Positions 44,550-53,878 of a stretch of 55,970 nt of DNA are shown here, one piece after another. The DNA is from Pseudoselenomonas ruminantium. GTDB lineage: Bacteria > Bacillota > Negativicutes > Selenomonadales > Selenomonadaceae. The stretch is taken from contig CACZIV010000011.1 of the NCBI GenBank assembly GCA_902781305.1, positions 1 to 55,970 of the forward strand, given 5' to 3'. Each line of letters opens with the position of its first letter. Position 1 is the first letter of the stretch. Both the position numbers and the translations under genes were made by a program. The notes under the pieces were generated by a model, which did no database searches, had not been told where the DNA came from, and saw only the letters and a program-made list of their open reading frames with translations.

Positions 44550-47500
44550 TTAACTGCTGCGAGCCGAATCCTTTTTCTGATAGAAATACAGGAAGATAAT
44601 CGGTATTACCAGCAAAGTAAATACGGTGGAAGTCAACAGCCCTCCAATGATTACCCAGGCCATGGAAACGCGGGTTTCTGCACCGTCTGTCATGGCCAGC
44701 GCCATCGGCAGCATGCCCACCATCATGGTAATCGTCGTCATGCAGATAGGCTTTAAGCGCACGCAGCCGGCTTCCACAATGGCCTCCAAGGCCGTTCTCC
44801 CCCGATCCATCAAGGTCAAGGTGTAATCAATAAGCAACGTGCCATTCTTCGCCACAATACCATCCATAACCAATATACCAATCATGGAGTAAAGATTCAG
44901 CGTATTATGTGTCAGGAACAGCAAGAGCACCGAACCGATAAGCCCCAAAGGCAGAGAAAACATGCGGATAAACGGAGTGAGCACCGACTCGTAGAGCACC
45001 GCGAGCAGCATATAGATCAGCACCAAAGCCAGGAACAAGGCACTAATCAGTTCACCAAAGGTTTCATTCATACGGCTGGCCTGCCCCTTGAACCGATAGG
45101 TTACGCCTTCGCCCAGGTCAGTTTCCTGCAAAATCTGCTTTACATCCCGCACCACATCACCGACAGGCCTTCCCCGCAAGTTAGCGCCCAGCTGTATGGA
45201 ACGCTGCTTATCCACACGGCGGATACTGACAGGGCCACGCCCGTCTTTAATGTCGGCCACGTCGCCTAAATAGGCCAGTTTGCCATTAGCCCAGACAGGA
45301 ACTTTAGCTACATCCGAAGCACGATAGCCATCTGCGCCCTTAAAGCGCACTTTAATTTTGGTATCCTGACCGCCATTTAAGGCATCATTTTTCAGTTCCC
45401 CGGCAGAAAGTCCCGATATTGCCGATGAAAAAGCCGTATCAATATCGGCCAGGCTGGCATCAAAAACCTTGAGTTTATCCCGATTGACCGTCAGCTGCAG
45501 CTCCGGCATGCCCTCCGTATAGGAACTATTGACATCACCTACACCTTTAACCTCGTGCCGCAGGATTTTTTCCACTTTATCGGCCGCAACTGCCAAGTCC
45601 TGCATATTATTCCCCCGCAGTTCAACCTGCAGGGCTCCGCCGCCGCCACGCCCGCCGCTGGGGCCGCCCATATTGGACTGATTTTCCGTCACCCGGATTT
45701 CTGCCCCGGAAATATGGCTGGCATACTCACGGACTTCCTGCGTAATCTCCCAAACAGAGCGACTGCGTTCCCGCCGTCCCCAAAGCTGCACTTTAATACG
45801 GCCCTCATAGGCATTACTCGACCCGCCAGCCTGCGTCATATAGTATTTGACCTCAGGAATCTCAGAGAGCTTTTTTTCCAGCTGCAAGGCCACTTTATTC
45901 GGTTCTTCCGAGGAAGCCCGCACAGGACATTGAATATTGATGGTAAAACCAGACTCATCCGTCTGCGGCATGAACTCTGTCCCTACTGCTCCCAAAGGAA
46001 TCAAAGCCATGACACCTGCAAAAACGGCCAGAATCGTAAGCAAAAGTTTTTTCCGATGTCCCAGACTCCAAAAAAGTGCCTGACGATAAATCCCCACAGC
46101 CCGTTTTTCCATCTTATCCATAAACTGCCACAAAAAGCGGTTATCCACATGATAGCCGTTTTTGAAGAAACGTGAAGCCAGCATCGGTGTCAGCGTAAAG
46201 GACACAAACAGCGAAAACGCCCCGGCAAAAACAATGGTCAGACCAAACTGCCGGAAGAACTGGCCGGTCATGCCTTCCATAAACGCAATCGGCATAAACA
46301 CCGCCGCATCGCAAAGGGTAATGGCAATGGCCGCCATGCCTATTTCCGTACGTCCTTTTTCCGCCGCCTCAGCGGGAGCAACGCCATTTTTCAAATAGCG
46401 GATAATATTTTCCAGCACCACAATGCTGTCATCGACCAAAATCCCCACACATAAAGTCATGCCCATCAAGGACATCATATTGAACGTAAAACCGGCCAGG
46501 TACATGACAAAGAATGTCGAGATAAGCGAAGTGGGTATAGCAATCATAACAGCGGCTGTGGAGCGCCATCCCCGCAAAAAGAGAAACAATACCACCCCTG
46601 TAGTAATCAACCCTTCTACCAAAGTCCCCAAGGTATTATGCAGGGCAGTGTCCACATAGTCCGCATCGTTAGACACCACGATAAACTGATAGTCCGGATA
46701 GTCACGGCGAAGTTTTTCTACCGCTTTCAGGATATTGCCTGCTGTCTCCACCACATTGGCATCGCTGTTCTTGTAAATCAGCACATTGATTGCCGGTTCT
46801 CCATTCAAACGCCCATAGCGCTGCTGACGGGCATCCTGCTCCCGCACTGTGGCCACGGCCGTCAGCGGAATCAATTCTCCCCTGCTGTTTTGTATCCGGA
46901 CTTTTTCAATATCTGCGGCCTTACTGTATTCGGCCACCACCCGCACATCGGATTTTGTCGACTCCGTATATATCGGTCCGGACGGCAGCAGCTGATTTTC
47001 ATTGCGGACAGCGCTGGCGATTTTGGGCAGAGTCAGCTTATAGGCAGCCAGTTTATCCCGATCCACTTCCACGGCTACTTCCTTATCCCGGCCACCATGC
47101 AGCTCGATTTCCGAAACGCCGCCCGCCTGCTGCAAAACATCCTGAAAGACATTTTCCGTCATGGAATAGGTATCGCCCAAGCCATGCTGACTCATGACCG
47201 CCAGTTCCATGATGGGCTTGGCGTTAATATCCCGCTTTACCACCACAGGTGCATCGGCCTCATCGGGTAATTTGTTTTTAATGGCCTCTACTTTTTTGGT
47301 TGCTTCAATAGCCGCCATATCTGCATCCGCATCAAAATTCAATTCCATCATTACGCGGCCCCGCTCATAGCTGGCCACAGAAGTAATGGTCTTCACATTG
47401 GACACGGAAGATACCGCATCTTCCACGGGCTTGATGATTTCCTGCTCCACAGATTCGGCACTGGCTCCGGGATATTTCACGGTAACCGTGACATAAGGCG

Positions 47501-47624
47501 TATTCAGGGCAGGCAGCAGTTCCACACCAATGCGGTAGTAACTATACACCCCCAACACCACAAAGAAGGCGACAATCATCGATATGCCCACTGGCCGGAG
47601 GATTGATAAACGGGTAATATTCAT
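44550..47624 (-). CDS. RND-family efflux pump, inner-membrane subunit (HAE1 type)
   Basis: The 1024-residue transporter is the drug/proton antiporter of a tripartite pump. It opens with NITRLSILRPVGISMIVAFF, contains two large periplasmic loops and 12 membrane helices, and has the conserved paired aspartates in VGILVDDSIVVLENIIRYL. The second half contains IGILVMDGIVAKNGTLLIDY, where the pair is not kept, as is normal for that half. A glycine-rich segment (GGPSGGRGGGGALQVEL) in the second porter loop is unusual. It overlaps the adaptor gene by 4 bases. No outer-membrane TolC-like gene is next to it. Confidence 0.96.
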   Translation of the reverse strand: MNITRLSILRPVGISMIVAFFVVLGVYSYYRIGVELLPALNTPYVTVTVKYPGASAESVEQEIIKPVEDAVSSVSNVKTITSVASYERGRVMMELNFDADADMAAIEATKKVEAIKNKLPDEADAPVVVKRDINAKPIMELAVMSQHGLGDTYSMTENVFQDVLQQAGGVSEIELHGGRDKEVAVEVDRDKLAAYKLTLPKIASAVRNENQLLPSGPIYTESTKSDVRVVAEYSKAADIEKVRIQNSRGELIPLTAVATVREQDARQQRYGRLNGEPAINVLIYKNSDANVVETAGNILKAVEKLRRDYPDYQFIVVSNDADYVDTALHNTLGTLVEGLITTGVVLFLFLRGWRSTAAVMIAIPTSLISTFFVMYLAGFTFNMMSLMGMTLCVGILVDDSIVVLENIIRYLKNGVAPAEAAEKGRTEIGMAAIAITLCDAAVFMPIAFMEGMTGQFFRQFGLTIVFAGAFSLFVSFTLTPMLASRFFKNGYHVDNRFLWQFMDKMEKRAVGIYRQALFWSLGHRKKLLLTILAVFAGVMALIPLGAVGTEFMPQTDESGFTINIQCPVRASSEEPNKVALQLEKKLSEIPEVKYYMTQAGGSSNAYEGRIKVQLWGRRERSRSVWEITQEVREYASHISGAEIRVTENQSNMGGPSGGRGGGGALQVELRGNNMQDLAVAADKVEKILRHEVKGVGDVNSSYTEGMPELQLTVNRDKLKVFDASLADIDTAFSSAISGLSAGELKNDALNGGQDTKIKVRFKGADGYRASDVAKVPVWANGKLAYLGDVADIKDGRGPVSIRRVDKQRSIQLGANLRGRPVGDVVRDVKQILQETDLGEGVTYRFKGQASRMNETFGELISALFLALVLIYMLLAVLYESVLTPFIRMFSLPLGLIGSVLLLFLTHNTLNLYSMIGILVMDGIVAKNGTLLIDYTLTLMDRGRTALEAIVEAGCVRLKPICMTTITMMVGMLPMALAMTDGAETRVSMAWVIIGGLLTSTVFTLLVIPIIFLYFYQKKDSARSS

Positions 47625-48856
47625 TCTGCTGCCACCTTGACTTTCATGCCATCCTGCAGTTTATCCTGATTCGTGAGAACAACCTTCTCACCTTCCGTCA
47701 GGCCCTCTAGAATCTCCTCCGAAACATCATTAAGCAGGCCTATTTTCACCACGCGCCGCTCTACCGTACCATCTTCCCGCAGGACAAAGACATACTGCTC
47801 GCCATTTCGAGTCAGCACTGCCGATTGAGGTACAAATATTGTTTGCGGACGCTGCAGAATATCCACGGCCGTATGGGCAAACAAGCCAGCCTTGACTGTA
47901 TTGTCCGGATTATCCAAAGAAACCCGTACCCTGTAACTCTTGCTGTCTTCGTCCATAGCCGGGCTTACAAAGATAATTTTCCCTAGAAAATCTTTTCCCA
48001 AGGCATCGATGGTAATATTGACCTCCATCCCGGCCTGTAAAATCGCCGCATCGTTTTCGCCAATGGTACAGTCTACATTAATATGGCCATTGTCCACCAA
48101 CGTAAACGCTTTCGTTCCTGCGGCAGCCATTGCCCCGACTTCAGCATTTCGATAAGCGATTATACCGCTGCGCGGCGCCCGTAAAATCATATCTGACCGT
48201 TGTTTCTCCAGTGCCTCTGTAGCATGCTCCTGCTTGGCCGCTATCAGCTCTTTTGACTCTATGGCTGCAGCCATACCACCAGCCTGCTGATTGGCCAGCA
48301 CTTCATACGCCGCTTTGGCAGCACTGTATTCAGCCTCTACACTGTCCAGCTTATCCTGTGAAATCGCTCCAATGGAGAAAAGATACTTTTGACGCTCATA
48401 TTTGGCGCTGGCCAGCTCATAAGCATTTTTCTTACTGCTGAGATTGGCATTATAAGTAGCTGCCGTTTCCCGGACATCTGCCCTTGCCGCACCGGCAGCA
48501 GCCGCATTCTGCGCAATGGAGATGTCCAAATCCTCCAAATCCTGCACCATAAGTACCTGGCCTTCTTCCACCCAATCGCCCAGGTCAGCATAAACCGCTG
48601 TAATCCGGCCATTGTATTTTGGGGCCAGGCTGATACTGGCATCAGCAACCGTCTGCCCAGACAAAACAATATGGCGCCCCATATCCGCCCGCACCACTTC
48701 CTGCACCTCAACAACAGGACGATTGCGGCGAACCTTCTGCATATTATCCTTGCCCATGCCCATATAAAAATAAAGTGCAATGGCCAGCAAAAGGAGTGCT
48801 ATCCCTCCTGCAGCCAATTTTTGTCTTTTTGTCGTAACCGTAAAGTTATGCCGCAT
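47621..48856 (-). CDS. RND efflux pump periplasmic adaptor subunit
   Basis: The adaptor links the RND pump to the outer-membrane channel. The 411-residue protein has an N-terminal membrane anchor (about 15-33, LAAGGIALLLLAIALYFYMG), a biotinyl-lipoyl half-motif (AVYADLGDWVEEGQVL), a coiled-coil hairpin (about 110-215), the second lipoyl half (RAPRSGIIAYRNAEVGAMA), a beta-barrel and a C-terminal membrane-proximal domain. GAGG precedes the start. It is first in the operon with the pump. Confidence 0.94.
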   Translation of the reverse strand: MRHNFTVTTKRQKLAAGGIALLLLAIALYFYMGMGKDNMQKVRRNRPVVEVQEVVRADMGRHIVLSGQTVADASISLAPKYNGRITAVYADLGDWVEEGQVLMVQDLEDLDISIAQNAAAAGAARADVRETAATYNANLSSKKNAYELASAKYERQKYLFSIGAISQDKLDSVEAEYSAAKAAYEVLANQQAGGMAAAIESKELIAAKQEHATEALEKQRSDMILRAPRSGIIAYRNAEVGAMAAAGTKAFTLVDNGHINVDCTIGENDAAILQAGMEVNITIDALGKDFLGKIIFVSPAMDEDSKSYRVRVSLDNPDNTVKAGLFAHTAVDILQRPQTIFVPQSAVLTRNGEQYVFVLREDGTVERRVVKIGLLNDVSEEILEGLTEGEKVVLTNQDKLQDGMKVKVAAE

Positions 48857-48879
48857 TTTTATTCCTCATTTCCGGGGAA

Positions 48880-48916
48880 AAAATCGCTGACGAACACGAG
48901 GTTCATCAGCGATTTT
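48880..48916 (-). terminator. Terminator between a small unknown gene and the RND operon
   Basis: AAAATCGCTGA (48880-48890) pairs perfectly with TCAGCGATTTT (48906-48916), with GAAC/GTTC inside. A T run follows on the minus strand; the stem begins at the stop codon of the upstream gene. Confidence 0.85.
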
Positions 48917-49356
48917 CATTTAATCACCTTAAAGTTTTTCAATAACTTTTTCTTTTCTTCTGCGGTCAGCGCTGAAGATTTGTTCTCACCTCTCACCATT
49001 TGCAGCTGCACCTTTTTTTCTGCAGGCTGCCGCTTAATGGAGGGTACCACCGTCTTTATCCGGGTTTCCTTTTGTAAGAGTTCTGCCATATTGAGTTCAT
49101 CCAATGCTTCCTTCAAATAGCCACGATTACGCGCCTTACGCAGGCGATACGCCATCACGACAGCTGCATCATCCTGCAGTTCAAGGAGACTGCCTTTGGC
49201 GAGTTTTTCTTCATCCATGTATTTGGCCAAACCAACCCGTTCTAAATACTTAGCCAGGTTTCCGCGAAAATACGCCAGCCGCATACGTTCTTCCAATCGC
49301 ATAGCTGCTCGCACTAATATGGCATCCAAGCGCTCATCCAGCCCTGAATGTTTCAT
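48916..49356 (-). CDS. Small basic protein of unknown function
   Basis: The 146-residue product is highly charged and predicted helical, with repeated RLEERMRLAYFRGN, LAKYLERVGLAKYM and YRLRKARNRGYLKEAL segments and a lysine-rich C-terminus (EEKKKLLKNFKVIK). There is no signal peptide or membrane helix. I chose ATG at 49356 because GGGGGG lies six bases before it. I do not recognise a family. It lies between the RND operon and the two-component genes and ends at its own terminator. Confidence 0.7.
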   Translation of the reverse strand: MKHSGLDERLDAILVRAAMRLEERMRLAYFRGNLAKYLERVGLAKYMDEEKLAKGSLLELQDDAAVVMAYRLRKARNRGYLKEALDELNMAELLQKETRIKTVVPSIKRQPAEKKVQLQMVRGENKSSALTAEEKKKLLKNFKVIK

Positions 49357-49428
49357 GCACATCCCCCCGGAACTTTCCTTCATTATGGTTTAGTATTCGT
49401 TGCTTACCGCAAATTTCCTGCCAGCAAA

Positions 49429-50748
49429 TTAAAACATATGCAGATTTTTTCCCCGCGTTTTGCTTTTCAGCGTAACCAAAAAGGTCGTACCTTTGCCCAA
49501 TTCACTTTCAATGGCAATCTTGCCATGATGCAGCTCGACGATTTCCTGCGCAATCGCGAGGCCTAAGCCATTGCCGCCCATTTCCCGGGAACGCGCCTTA
49601 TCCACCCGGTAAAAGCGGTCAAAGATTTTTTCCTGGTCTTCCTTGGCAATGCCAATCCCAGTATCCTGCACCGCCAAGGTTACCTTGCCTTTCTCGGCAG
49701 GCCGGAAATTCACTGTAACCTTGCCCCCGTCCTGCGTGTACTTCACCGCATTGTCCACCAGAATCAACACCAGCTGACGGATTTTCTGCTCGTCTGCATG
49801 GATGATGGTTTTCGGCAGATTATCGGCAGCAATGGTGATGTGCTTCTGCTCAGCCAGCGGCTGCATCAGGCGGGCAGTCTGCGCCGCCACCGCCCCCAAA
49901 TCAAACTTGGACGTCTTAAGCTTCAGCGCCTTGTTGTCGCTGCGGGCCACAACCAGCAGGTCGCTCACGAGCTTGGTCATCTTCTTGACTTCATCGCGGA
50001 CATCTTCCACGACCTGTTTCAAGAAGGGCGATTTTATCTCCGGGTCATTCTGCAGAATTTCCGCTGAGGCCATCACAACTGCCAGCGGCGTGCGCAGTTC
50101 ATGGGACGCATCGGCAGCAAACTGCCGCTGTTTTTCATAGGCAGCTCTCAGCGGCACCATAGCCTTGCCGGAAAGGATGTGCCCGACCATCGTAGCGATT
50201 AAGAGCGCCAACAGCCCCAGTCCCGCCATAATGCTCGTGGCCTTTTCCATACCGCTGTACAATGCGGTAACATCCTTGCCCACATAGACCATCTGCACCT
50301 TGCCATTTGCTTCGGTGATTTTTTGCGTGGTCATCATGATTTCCGACTTATGCCCGTTTTCCTTGGGCTTCGTCACGACGACCACATCCCCTTCGGGAGC
50401 TGACCACTGGGACATCACATCGAGAATAAACGGCTCAATGCGGAAAGACGCCCGCGAAAAGTTCAAGAGTCTGCCATCTTCGTCAAAGACGTAGAAGAAC
50501 AGACGGTCATTGGTATTCTTGTAGGCCAAAGTATCATCAATCACGAGTTCCGGATGCTGATTGAGATACTTCTGCGCCTCCGCCACATTGTCCGCTGTAT
50601 CCCAAAGCTCTCTTGCCTGCTCGGAGCGAATCGACCAATCCATCGACTGATGCATGGCAAAAATCAATATCGCGAGGAAAATAATCATCACCAAGGAATA
50701 GAGCATCGTGAGCCGCTTGCGGCTTTCGCCAAAGAGATTTTCGGTCAC
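49429..50748 (-). CDS. Sensor histidine kinase
   Basis: The 439-residue membrane kinase has an N-terminal helix (about 14-31), an extracytoplasmic sensor (about 40-165) and a second helix (about 172-192). The dimerisation domain has the phosphorylated histidine His216 in DASHELRTPLAVV. The ATPase domain contains N (LVLILVDNAVKYT), G1 (DTGIGI), F (IFDRFYR) and G2 (GLGLAIAQEI) boxes. Its start overlaps the response regulator stop by 4 bases. The layout resembles CiaH-type kinases. The stimulus is unknown. Confidence 0.96.
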   Translation of the reverse strand: MTENLFGESRKRLTMLYSLVMIIFLAILIFAMHQSMDWSIRSEQARELWDTADNVAEAQKYLNQHPELVIDDTLAYKNTNDRLFFYVFDEDGRLLNFSRASFRIEPFILDVMSQWSAPEGDVVVVTKPKENGHKSEIMMTTQKITEANGKVQMVYVGKDVTALYSGMEKATSIMAGLGLLALLIATMVGHILSGKAMVPLRAAYEKQRQFAADASHELRTPLAVVMASAEILQNDPEIKSPFLKQVVEDVRDEVKKMTKLVSDLLVVARSDNKALKLKTSKFDLGAVAAQTARLMQPLAEQKHITIAADNLPKTIIHADEQKIRQLVLILVDNAVKYTQDGGKVTVNFRPAEKGKVTLAVQDTGIGIAKEDQEKIFDRFYRVDKARSREMGGNGLGLAIAQEIVELHHGKIAIESELGKGTTFLVTLKSKTRGKNLHMF

Positions 50749-51425
50749 TGCCCGCCAACCTCCAGCTTATAGCCAATGCCCCGGACGGTCTTAATGGCGG
50801 TTTCTCCGTCTCCTAAATCCAGTTTCTTCCGCAAAATCTTGATATAGGAGTCGATATTATTGGAGCTGACGTCTGCTTCCATGCCCCAGATACGGTCAAG
50901 CAGAATATCACGCGGCACCACAATGCCCAAATTCTGCACCAACAAGTCAAAAATCTGAAACTCTCGCGGAGAAAGCTGAATGACTTCATCCTTTTTCTTC
51001 AGCACCTTCGTCGTGCGGTTCAGCGTAAATTCACCCACTTCCACCTTGTCCTGCTGAATCTGCTGCGTACTGCGGCGCCCCAAAGCCCGCAAACGCGCCA
51101 TGAGTTCAGCAAATTCAAAGGGCTTCACCAAATAATCATCCGCCCCCGCATCAAGCCCCGATACCCGGTCTTCCACCGAGTCACGAGCCGTCAACATCAG
51201 GATAGCCTTGGCATATCCCTCACTGCGCAGCCGCTTGCAGATGTCAATGCCGTTTTCCCCCGGCATCATCCAGTCGAGAATCAGGATATCATAATCGGTG
51301 TACATGGCGTACTCATAAACTTCACTGCCATTGGTCACCCAGTCAGCCTTTATCTTATTCTGCTCCAGCATATATTGCACTAACTTGCCTAAGCGCCGGT
51401 CATCTTCTGCCAATAAAACACGCAT
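50745..51425 (-). CDS. OmpR-family response regulator
   Basis: The 226-residue regulator has an N-terminal receiver with the acidic pocket in LLAEDDRRLG, the phosphoacceptor Asp51 in LILDWMMPGENG, conserved Thr in MLTARDS and Lys in DYLVKPFEF. A C-terminal winged-helix DNA-binding domain follows (about 130-226, with LSPREFQIFDLLVQN and SYIKILRKKLDLG). GGAGG precedes the start. It is first in the operon with the histidine kinase; targets are unknown. Confidence 0.97.
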   Translation of the reverse strand: MRVLLAEDDRRLGKLVQYMLEQNKIKADWVTNGSEVYEYAMYTDYDILILDWMMPGENGIDICKRLRSEGYAKAILMLTARDSVEDRVSGLDAGADDYLVKPFEFAELMARLRALGRRSTQQIQQDKVEVGEFTLNRTTKVLKKKDEVIQLSPREFQIFDLLVQNLGIVVPRDILLDRIWGMEADVSSNNIDSYIKILRKKLDLGDGETAIKTVRGIGYKLEVGGQ

Positions 51426-51489
51426 AACCGCACCTCCAAAAATCTTATTTCCTTATCTATTATAAGCATGTTTTCTTGAAAATCCAATG

Positions 51490-51526
51490 AAAAAATGACC
51501 GGCCACATACATGACCAGTCATTTTT
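51490..51526 (-). terminator. Terminator of htpG
   Basis: AAAATGAC pairs with GTCATTTT around a loop with further GG/CC pairing; a run of six T follows on the minus strand, starting 14 bases past the htpG stop. Confidence 0.85.
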
Positions 51527-51539
51527 AAATGCTATGCAA

Positions 51540-53504
51540 TTATTTTGCCATCAGTTTTGCAACCTTATTGGCAAATTCCACCGGATTTTCCGGCAGGATG
51601 CCTTCGATAAGGAGTGCCTGCGTATAGAGAAGATCGCAGTAATCCTTGAAGTCAGCGCTGTCCTTGCCGCCATCATGGAGGCCCTGCAGACGCGTGAAGA
51701 GTTCATGGTGCGGGTTGATTTCGAGGATACGCTTAGCCTTGAACATCGGATTGTTCATTTCAGCAAAGGTCTGTTCCATAGAAAGGGACGGGCCAGCTTC
51801 GTCAGCAACGAGGCAGACTGCGCTGGATTTCAGGCGGGCAGACACCTTAACGTCAGCTACCTTTTCGCCCAAAGCTTCCTTGATGTCCTTCAAGAGGTCA
51901 TCATTCTTCTTCTGGATGTCTTCGGTTTCCTTCTTGACTTCCTGGCTTTCGGCATCGTCGAGGTCGAGGTCGCCGCGGCTGATGGAATGGAAGCTCTTGC
52001 CCTCGTATTCACGCAGGGTTTCAATGCAGAATTCGTCTACCGGGTCAAGGAGATAAAGCACTTCGAGGCCTTTGTCGCGCAGGGTTTCCATCTGCGGCAG
52101 GTGCTCGATGGTTTCCTTATCCTTCGCCGTTGCGTAATAGATTTTCTTCTGGCTTTCCGGCATACGCTCTACGTATTCCTTCAGCGTAACCAGCTTGCCT
52201 TCTTTGGAACTCATGAACAGCAGCAGGTCTTTGAGTTTATCAATGGTGTCACTGCCCGCATACATGCTGTTGTAAACGCCAATCTTGAGGGATTTGCCGA
52301 ATTCGTTCCAGAACTTCTCATAATCCTCACGCTTGTTCTTGAGCTTGCGGGCCAGGGACTTGAGGATGTTCTTTTCAAGAGCCTTGCCGATAACCTTGAG
52401 TTCGCGGCTCTGCTGCAAAAGTTCACGGGAGATATTGAGGGACAGGTCAGGAGAATCCACAAGGCCCTTCATAAAGCGCAGGTAATCCGGCAGCAGGTCC
52501 TTGCACTTGTCCATGATGAACACATGGCGGGAATAGAGCTGTACGCCCGGTTCGTAATCCGTATGATAGAGATTGAACGGAGCGCGGGAAGGAATGGCAA
52601 GCAGGGCCGTGTATTCCACGGATCCTTCAGCCTTGGTATGGAATACTTCCATGGGCTTTTCCCATTCATGGAACTGATTCTTGAAGAACTCGTCGTATTC
52701 TTCCTCTTTGATATCGGACTTGTTCTTCGTCCAGAGCGGCTGCATGGAGTTCAGCGTGCGGCATTCGATGGTCTTAACCTTCTCAGCGCCTTCGATTTCC
52801 TTGCCTTCATCATCCTTCGGCGTTTCTTCATGCTCGAAGTTCATCTTGATGGGGTAACGCACATAGTCGCTGTACTTCTTGACCAGACGTTCCAACGTGT
52901 AGTTTTCCGTGAAGTCATTTTCGGCGTCATCACCGAAGAATTCCTTGCCCAGCGTAATCGTGATGCTCGTACCGCGCTTGTCACGGCTGCATTCTTCAAT
53001 GCTGTAAGAACCGTCACCTGTGGATTCCCAACGCGTACCTTCCGTTTCGCCTGCCTTACGGGTTTCGATAACCACCTTTTCAGCTACCATGAACGCGGAG
53101 TAGAAACCTACACCGAACTGACCGATAAGTTCCTTATCGGTATTGCCCTCAGCGCCCTCGCTGGCTTCCTTGGCCTTCTTGAGCTGTTCCATGAATGCCT
53201 TGGTGCCGGATTTAGCGATGGTGCCGATGTTTTCGATAACTTCCTGACGGCTCATGCCGATACCATTATCGCGAATGGTCAGCGTATGGTTTTCCTTATC
53301 CGGTTCGAGGAAAATTTCGTAGCTGTCGTCCCCTTCGAGAATATCACGATTCGTCAGGCTGGCAAAATGCACCTTGTCAATCGCATCGGATGCGTTGGAG
53401 ATAAGCTCCCGCAGGAAAATCTCGTGATTCGTGTAGATGGAGTGAATCATGAGGTCTAACAGTTGTTTGGTTTCCGCTTGAAATTCATGGGTTTCTTTAG
53501 CCAT
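51540..53504 (-). CDS. htpG: Chaperone HtpG (Hsp90)
   Basis: HtpG is the bacterial Hsp90, an ATP-driven dimeric chaperone in the cytoplasm. The 654-residue protein has the N-terminal GHKL ATPase with LRELISNASDAIDK, IRDNGIGMSRQEVIENIGTI and GQFGVGFYSAFMVAEKV, a middle domain with PFNLYHTDYEPGVQLY and VDSPDLSLNISRELLQ, and a C-terminal dimerisation part. A consensus promoter and a perfect CIRCE operator lie upstream, so it should be repressed by HrcA. A terminator follows. Confidence 0.98.
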   Translation of the reverse strand: MAKETHEFQAETKQLLDLMIHSIYTNHEIFLRELISNASDAIDKVHFASLTNRDILEGDDSYEIFLEPDKENHTLTIRDNGIGMSRQEVIENIGTIAKSGTKAFMEQLKKAKEASEGAEGNTDKELIGQFGVGFYSAFMVAEKVVIETRKAGETEGTRWESTGDGSYSIEECSRDKRGTSITITLGKEFFGDDAENDFTENYTLERLVKKYSDYVRYPIKMNFEHEETPKDDEGKEIEGAEKVKTIECRTLNSMQPLWTKNKSDIKEEEYDEFFKNQFHEWEKPMEVFHTKAEGSVEYTALLAIPSRAPFNLYHTDYEPGVQLYSRHVFIMDKCKDLLPDYLRFMKGLVDSPDLSLNISRELLQQSRELKVIGKALEKNILKSLARKLKNKREDYEKFWNEFGKSLKIGVYNSMYAGSDTIDKLKDLLLFMSSKEGKLVTLKEYVERMPESQKKIYYATAKDKETIEHLPQMETLRDKGLEVLYLLDPVDEFCIETLREYEGKSFHSISRGDLDLDDAESQEVKKETEDIQKKNDDLLKDIKEALGEKVADVKVSARLKSSAVCLVADEAGPSLSMEQTFAEMNNPMFKAKRILEINPHHELFTRLQGLHDGGKDSADFKDYCDLLYTQALLIEGILPENPVEFANKVAKLMAK

Positions 53505-53549
53505 GTGTTTACGCCTCTCTTTTATGAAAAATATTTATATACCAATGGA

Positions 53550-53576
53550 TTAGCACTCTTTTGTGCTGAGTGCTAA
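53550..53576 (-). promoter_or_regulatory. CIRCE operator (HrcA binding site) of htpG
   Basis: TTAGCACTC (53550-53558), nine spacer bases and GAGTGCTAA (53568-53576) match the CIRCE consensus without mismatch. It lies just downstream of the -10 box and about 45 bases before the htpG ATG, where HrcA would block transcription. Confidence 0.97.
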
Positions 53577-53588
53577 CGTACATTGATT

Positions 53589-53617
53589 AGTATACGGCAT
53601 AAACAGCAAAAAGTCAA
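53589..53617 (-). promoter_or_regulatory. Housekeeping promoter of htpG
   Basis: On the minus strand TTGACT (53612-53617) and TATACT (53589-53594) are separated by 17 bases. The start site would be near 53582, next to the CIRCE element. The composite hairpin element ends only about 5 bases upstream of the -35 box. Confidence 0.88.
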
Positions 53618-53658
53618 ACATGTTTACATCGGTTCGAGCCATAATTCGAGCCCAAGAC

Positions 53659-53741
53659 GGAGGGCGGGGGAGGCAATAACTTTCGTCTGCTTATGCAGGC
53701 TTGCCTAACGCTGCCGAAAGTCATCGCCTCCCCCGCCCTCC
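53659..53741. repeat. Hairpin B1 (copy B, module 1)
   Basis: GGAGGGCGGGGGAGGC (53659-53674) pairs perfectly with GCCTCCCCCGCCCTCC (53726-53741). Inside, TTTCG (53681-53685) pairs with CGAAA (53715-53719). The apex is a variant of the GACAAGCTTGTC palindrome with AGGC/GCCT pairing. Confidence 0.95.
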
Positions 53742-53796
53742 TCACTGCCAACATGACCTGAACCTTCCGATTAATTCCCCCATATATGCACAATAA

Positions 53797-53878
53797 GCCC
53801 GTGGGAACTGGTGATGTTTTCCGCAGCTTTTGACAAGCTTGTCTATGGCGAAGGAAAATATTACCAGTTCCCACGGGC
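53797..53878. repeat. Hairpin B2 (copy B, module 2)
   Basis: GCCCGTGGGAACTGGT (53797-53812) pairs perfectly with ACCAGTTCCCACGGGC (53863-53878). TTTTCC (53817-53822) pairs with GGAAAA (53853-53858). The apex GACAAGCTTGTC (53832-53843) is identical to that of A1. Confidence 0.95.

Noticed and set aside
51495-53459. 654-codon open frame on the plus strand opposite htpG
   Set aside because: It is the antisense shadow of the complete htpG gene, with no ribosome binding site of note and no family resemblance.
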